A DNA stretch of 64,000 nucleotides from Lojkania enalia (taxonomy: Eukaryota; Ascomycota; Dothideomycetes; Pleosporales): NCBI GenBank assembly GCA_010094045.1, contig ML986595.1, forward strand, positions 62,001 to 126,000. Reading direction: 5' to 3'. The translations under genes were made by a program, and so were the position numbers. This document shows, piece after piece, positions 60,254-64,000 of the stretch; the stretch's first letter is position 1; each line of letters opens with the position of its first letter. Below the pieces are notes generated by a model. That model did not search any database and was not told where the DNA came from. It saw only the letters and a list, made by a program, of their open reading frames with translations.

Positions 60254-63200
60254 GTATAGAAGCTCTAGTTGACATACCGACACGTCATACCTCACAAAAT
60301 GTTGGAATAGAAAAAGCGATACCCCCCGAAATCATATTCTGGTCGTCACTCACTTCTTTATGTGGTCTGTGCTTTGTAATGAGACCTTTATCATAGTGAT
60401 TCCAATTATCAACCAGCATATATTAAATACGAGTGGGAAGCAGTTAGCACTCGCCATATATGAATCTAGATGGAATTTGACGTATTGTGGGTTCGTCAGT
60501 GGCACACTATTATAATCATTGGGATATTCACTAAGGCTTCTCGAAACTCAGTAAGCAACTTTCACATTTCTCAAGCTCGTCTAAAATGAATACTGCCACG
60601 CACCTCTACCATAGTGAATTAAAATAATGGTATTGCATATTCTCGTTTCGCAAAAAAAGAGAAGAGAAGGGAAAAAAAAAAAGAAAAAAAAAAAAGTACG
60701 TATCTCAATGTAGCTTTCTTAAAATGGCATTATGGAAGTGATATGAAGCATTTGGATATACCCCATTTGACGTCAAACTAGAATAGAAAGATTTTTCCTC
60801 TATGCTTTTCTCCTAGAATCCCGACTTTGCCTCTTAAATCGTAGTAGAGTTCCGATCAAAAGGCTCCTGCCCACTTTCGAGACTTCCATTCGTGTTCGGA
60901 AGTTGCAATTATGCCTACTTTCATGGTCTCCCATGGTCATGCTCTTCTAAACTATATCCGCTAACCGGAAGATAGCAGAATTGGTATCTTAGGCTATAAA
61001 TAGCACACAATTCTACGAAGTAGGCAGCGGGTCTCTAGGATAAATATTATTAGTGAAGCAGTTGAACATACGCAAGGCTCATATTGGTTCCGGGGTCATA
61101 TTATTTACCTGATGGGCGACTTGTTAGAAAAAACACCACTAAGCACATATATATAGTGTCATGGGAATTTTGGCTAGTCTGCCGAGCTGTATTAGAGATC
61201 GTCGTACGATATCACGGTCGATATCACGCTGGATATTAGCTGATATACCCCTTTTCCATGTACATAAATATGGCCCGCTGGCCATCTTCAATCAAGCAGT
61301 TCAGTTCCTCATCTCCCTCCCTGAGACAAGATTCGCCTCTCACCACATATAGCTTATGTAACGTCTCTCTGTCTCTATATTGCTGAGCTTGTGTAGTAGA
61401 TTCTCAAGGCCTATCCTTGAGGAGCTGGAAACCCGTGCAAAAGGGCAAGAAATCGCATCCCGAGCCGAAACCCAGCACTAGCCGAAATCAACAACTGGGA
61501 TCCTAGTTGTACAAACATGCATTACTATAATGTCCTTCAGAGCCAAAGCGGAGAAAGTATTCGAGGCCAACTACAAAACGAGACTTGAAAGGTTCACATA
61601 AATACGAGCAATCTAAATGCCTCATCCTTCGCTATTCTCACAGTATCTCAACTCACAGCATCTCAAGACGAAACTATACGCAAGTAATGATTCATCTTTA
61701 TGCGCCTATTTCCTCTAGATTATTTGATTTCTGATAGTATTGTTGATTGATTAGTCCTTGTAACAATTTTGTATCAGGGACTCGAAACGAGGAACATTAT
61801 AAGCCAATCTAAAGAACACATCCACACAGCCTAAACCGTGCTTCCCGTAGGACAAACTATACATGTCATTTGCACATCTATGCCCTCAACATTCAATCAT
61901 CCGAGGGGCTCTCGGAACGCCACAGCATAATTCCTCCGCAAGGAAACCCTCCGTATATTGCAGTAGACAAGTCGTATCATCTCACTCTATAAACCTATAA
62001 CATTCCCGCGGCGACCCATAGGAGGGCGATCGCCGGGATACTGTTAGATTCCGTTTAGGTGATATGACTTGACCATTCCTACCCCAATAATAGCACCTCT
62101 AGACAATTCTCACAGTAGAATAAATATGCGTCATGTCCATGTTAACTCCTTCATCCATCCCGAAAGGGCACAAAGTGATAATACAAGGATTTGGGAGAGG
62201 CGAGGCAGTTTGATTTCAGATAATGCACTATTCGTAGATATACACAGTCGATAATAACGTGATTAGCACAAGCTCCAGATACTGGGGATATACAGTACAT
62301 ACACATGACGATGTTAAGCGTCTCTCAAATACATGACTGGGTATTTGACCGACAGCAGAAGCCAGCATGCTCGAGTGAAAAGGCCTCGATTAAAAGGACA
62401 TTGATAAGTTTCTGTATTCAATGTGTAACTTGCGTATACAAAGCGATAACTAGGAGTTACCGCGTAGCTGAAGTTTCGATTCTAACAACTAGGAAGTCGC
62501 CTCAAATGAATTGCGCTTCAAAGTAAGGACTAGGCCAACGCCGGACAGTTTTTCTCCGAAACAGCCTCAAAAACCCCAAACCCTCAATCTGCTGAGTCGC
62601 AGACGCAGCTCGGCTCGCCACCCCACTTCCGAACCCTAGTCCCACAACCATGACTCAAGTAATTTAATTCCTGTTGAGGGCGCAGCTGAATACTAGTCAT
62701 GTCATTCGTCCAACCGAGCAAACGGATGAGGAAGAAACTCCCGTTCCCAATGCCAAAATAAGCCCATCACAATCACTCCGGCGAAATCGTCCATCGAATC
62801 GCGTCCCCGTCTCAACAACGCCGCAAATTTCACAAATCGATAATGGACTCGCGTAGATAAACATGGCAATGCATTTTGCAGGAACCCCTGTACACAGGCG
62901 CGCAGATAAGGGGGCAGGAAGCTGTCTCTCGCAAGTTCTGCGGGCGGGGAGATAGGGCTTGACGTAAGTATCAAGGGGCTTTGGAATCCGTTTCCGTCAA
63001 TCCAACGACTAGGGAACTGAATTTCTGAGGGCGAGATAACGGTCTTTCAACCCCGCACGAAAGCCCTAATGCCAACTTTACAGAGAGGAGGGGTCAGCGC
63101 GGGGAAAGTGCAGCTGCAGAAAACATTGATCGGCGGAGGCACTATCGTAATCAGAAGGGTAGAGAGGGAGCACGCGAGAGACACTAAGTCGCTGGGCGGG

Positions 63201-64000
63201 CGCTAACGGGTGTTTGCGTCCGAAGACATTCGGGCTCTGGGGGATTTCTGGCCGCGTGGAATTTGTGAAATCCCCATACGAGTACGATGGCACTACTACT
63301 GAGTATGAAATGTTATGTTTGCCCACTCCATCACTCTATTGTTTTGATGACTAAAGTTGCCGATTACCCAGGTCTGATACTAGCAACACCAATCGAAGAG
63401 CCCTGCGACGAGTATGTTGAATAAAACCCCCTGCTCACTTCGCGGAAGGCGAATAGTGGCAAAATCGCTCCGAGAAAATCCTCTCGGCCATGAATTGTTG
63501 GCTGCAGAATTTTGTGCCGAGGGTCCCAGTGTTTACACACACAAGAATGATTGCAGGTATATTCGATTCCTGATTAGTTGGATCGCCCTCCATTGATAAA
63601 CCTTGGGGGAAAAGGCATGCAAACCATCCGTCGAAACCGACCCACTCCGGCTAACCCGGTCTGCCGCTACTTGGTGCATTGTAGGCTTTGTGGCCTGTGG
63701 GTCGCTATCACTACGCGTACCTGTCAGCGTTACGTTAAGAGAAGCGGAAATTGAGGGGAACTATTGTTGTCACGGTCGACGACATGATATGCCGCTATCG
63801 GTGCGACTGCCTGCGGAGTGTGGACCTCAGGCGAGCGTGATCCTCAGGCGAGTGTGATATGAGAACGTTTGTAGCTAAGACTCTAGACTAGGCTGCTACG
63901 GAGAGGAGAATGGCGGGATTGGGAAGTGTTTGCTGTCAGAACTTTCATTTTGGACTATAAATTCTCGCTGAGATTATGCAGCATTGAGTTTGTTGGACGC
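60254..64000. other. Right-end stretch without a supported gene
   Basis: About 3.7 kb. The part to ~62.5 kb is AT-rich with A-rich runs at about 60653-60696 and dense stops. From ~62.5 kb it is GC-richer, with frames of at most 90 codons on both strands that show no domain. A direct 17-base repeat with one mismatch sits at 63825-63858. The sequence may hold promoter DNA of a gene beyond the right edge. Confidence 0.5.
63825..63858 (+). repeat. Tandem 17-base direct repeat
   Basis: Two adjoining copies of CCTCAGGCGAGCGTGAT, the second with one C-to-T difference (63842-63858). No role can be assigned. Confidence 0.8.

Overview
The window reads as nuclear DNA of a filamentous ascomycete (Pezizomycotina). 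Almost every gene has short spliceosomal introns, mostly 44-64 nt, with GT-AG ends and CTAAC/CTGAC-like branch sites. The genes are single, not in operons. The families are those of a mould: Zn2Cys6 regulator, secreted GH35 beta-galactosidase, berberine-bridge-type flavoenzyme, PKC with HR1-C2-C1 head. A class such as Leotiomycetes is possible but I cannot prove it. Exon borders below were derived by hand from splice signals plus conservation of phase; every model closes in frame.

Layout, left to right. 1-2043 is a leader or promoter region. GLE1 (mRNA export, +) converges with CPD1 (cyclic phosphodiesterase, -). A patatin-like lipase-fold gene (+) has lost both catalytic residues. Then come a secreted GH35 beta-galactosidase (-) and a Zn2Cys6 transcription factor (-) whose start is unresolved. 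A 4-kb spacer leads to PKC1 (+). 22.4-29 kb is gene-poor: a small unknown gene (-) and a second, catalytically intact patatin with a C-terminal C2H2-like finger (+). THR4 (threonine synthase, -) follows. Next to it lies an intron-containing U3 snoRNA gene (+, 31335-31623), the most notable non-coding gene here. After that: a LYC1-type acetyltransferase (-), an RNF216/TRIAD3-like RBR ubiquitin ligase with SUMO-interacting motifs (+), REV7 (-) and KAP114/importin-9 (+) from one divergent promoter.

42.4-45.4 kb is a small gene graveyard, with a truncated membrane-protein N-terminus, a two-exon remnant without a start, and the DNA-binding head of a Pogo/Fot1-type transposase ended by a stop. Then VRL1 (VPS9-ankyrin-PX-BAR, -), a secreted FAD oxidase (-), a 3.5-kb AT-rich stretch without a convincing gene, MAK21/NOC1 (-) and TRP4 (anthranilate phosphoribosyltransferase, +) from another divergent promoter carrying a TGACTCA (Gcn4/CPC1-type) site, and finally 3.7 kb with nothing I can support.

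Functionally the window mixes housekeeping modules (ribosome biogenesis: U3 and MAK21; nuclear transport: GLE1 and KAP114; amino-acid synthesis: THR4 and TRP4; cell-wall signalling: PKC1; DNA damage tolerance: REV7; endosome traffic: VRL1) with accessory secreted or lipase-fold genes. I see no secondary-metabolite cluster, CRISPR or convincing tRNA gene.
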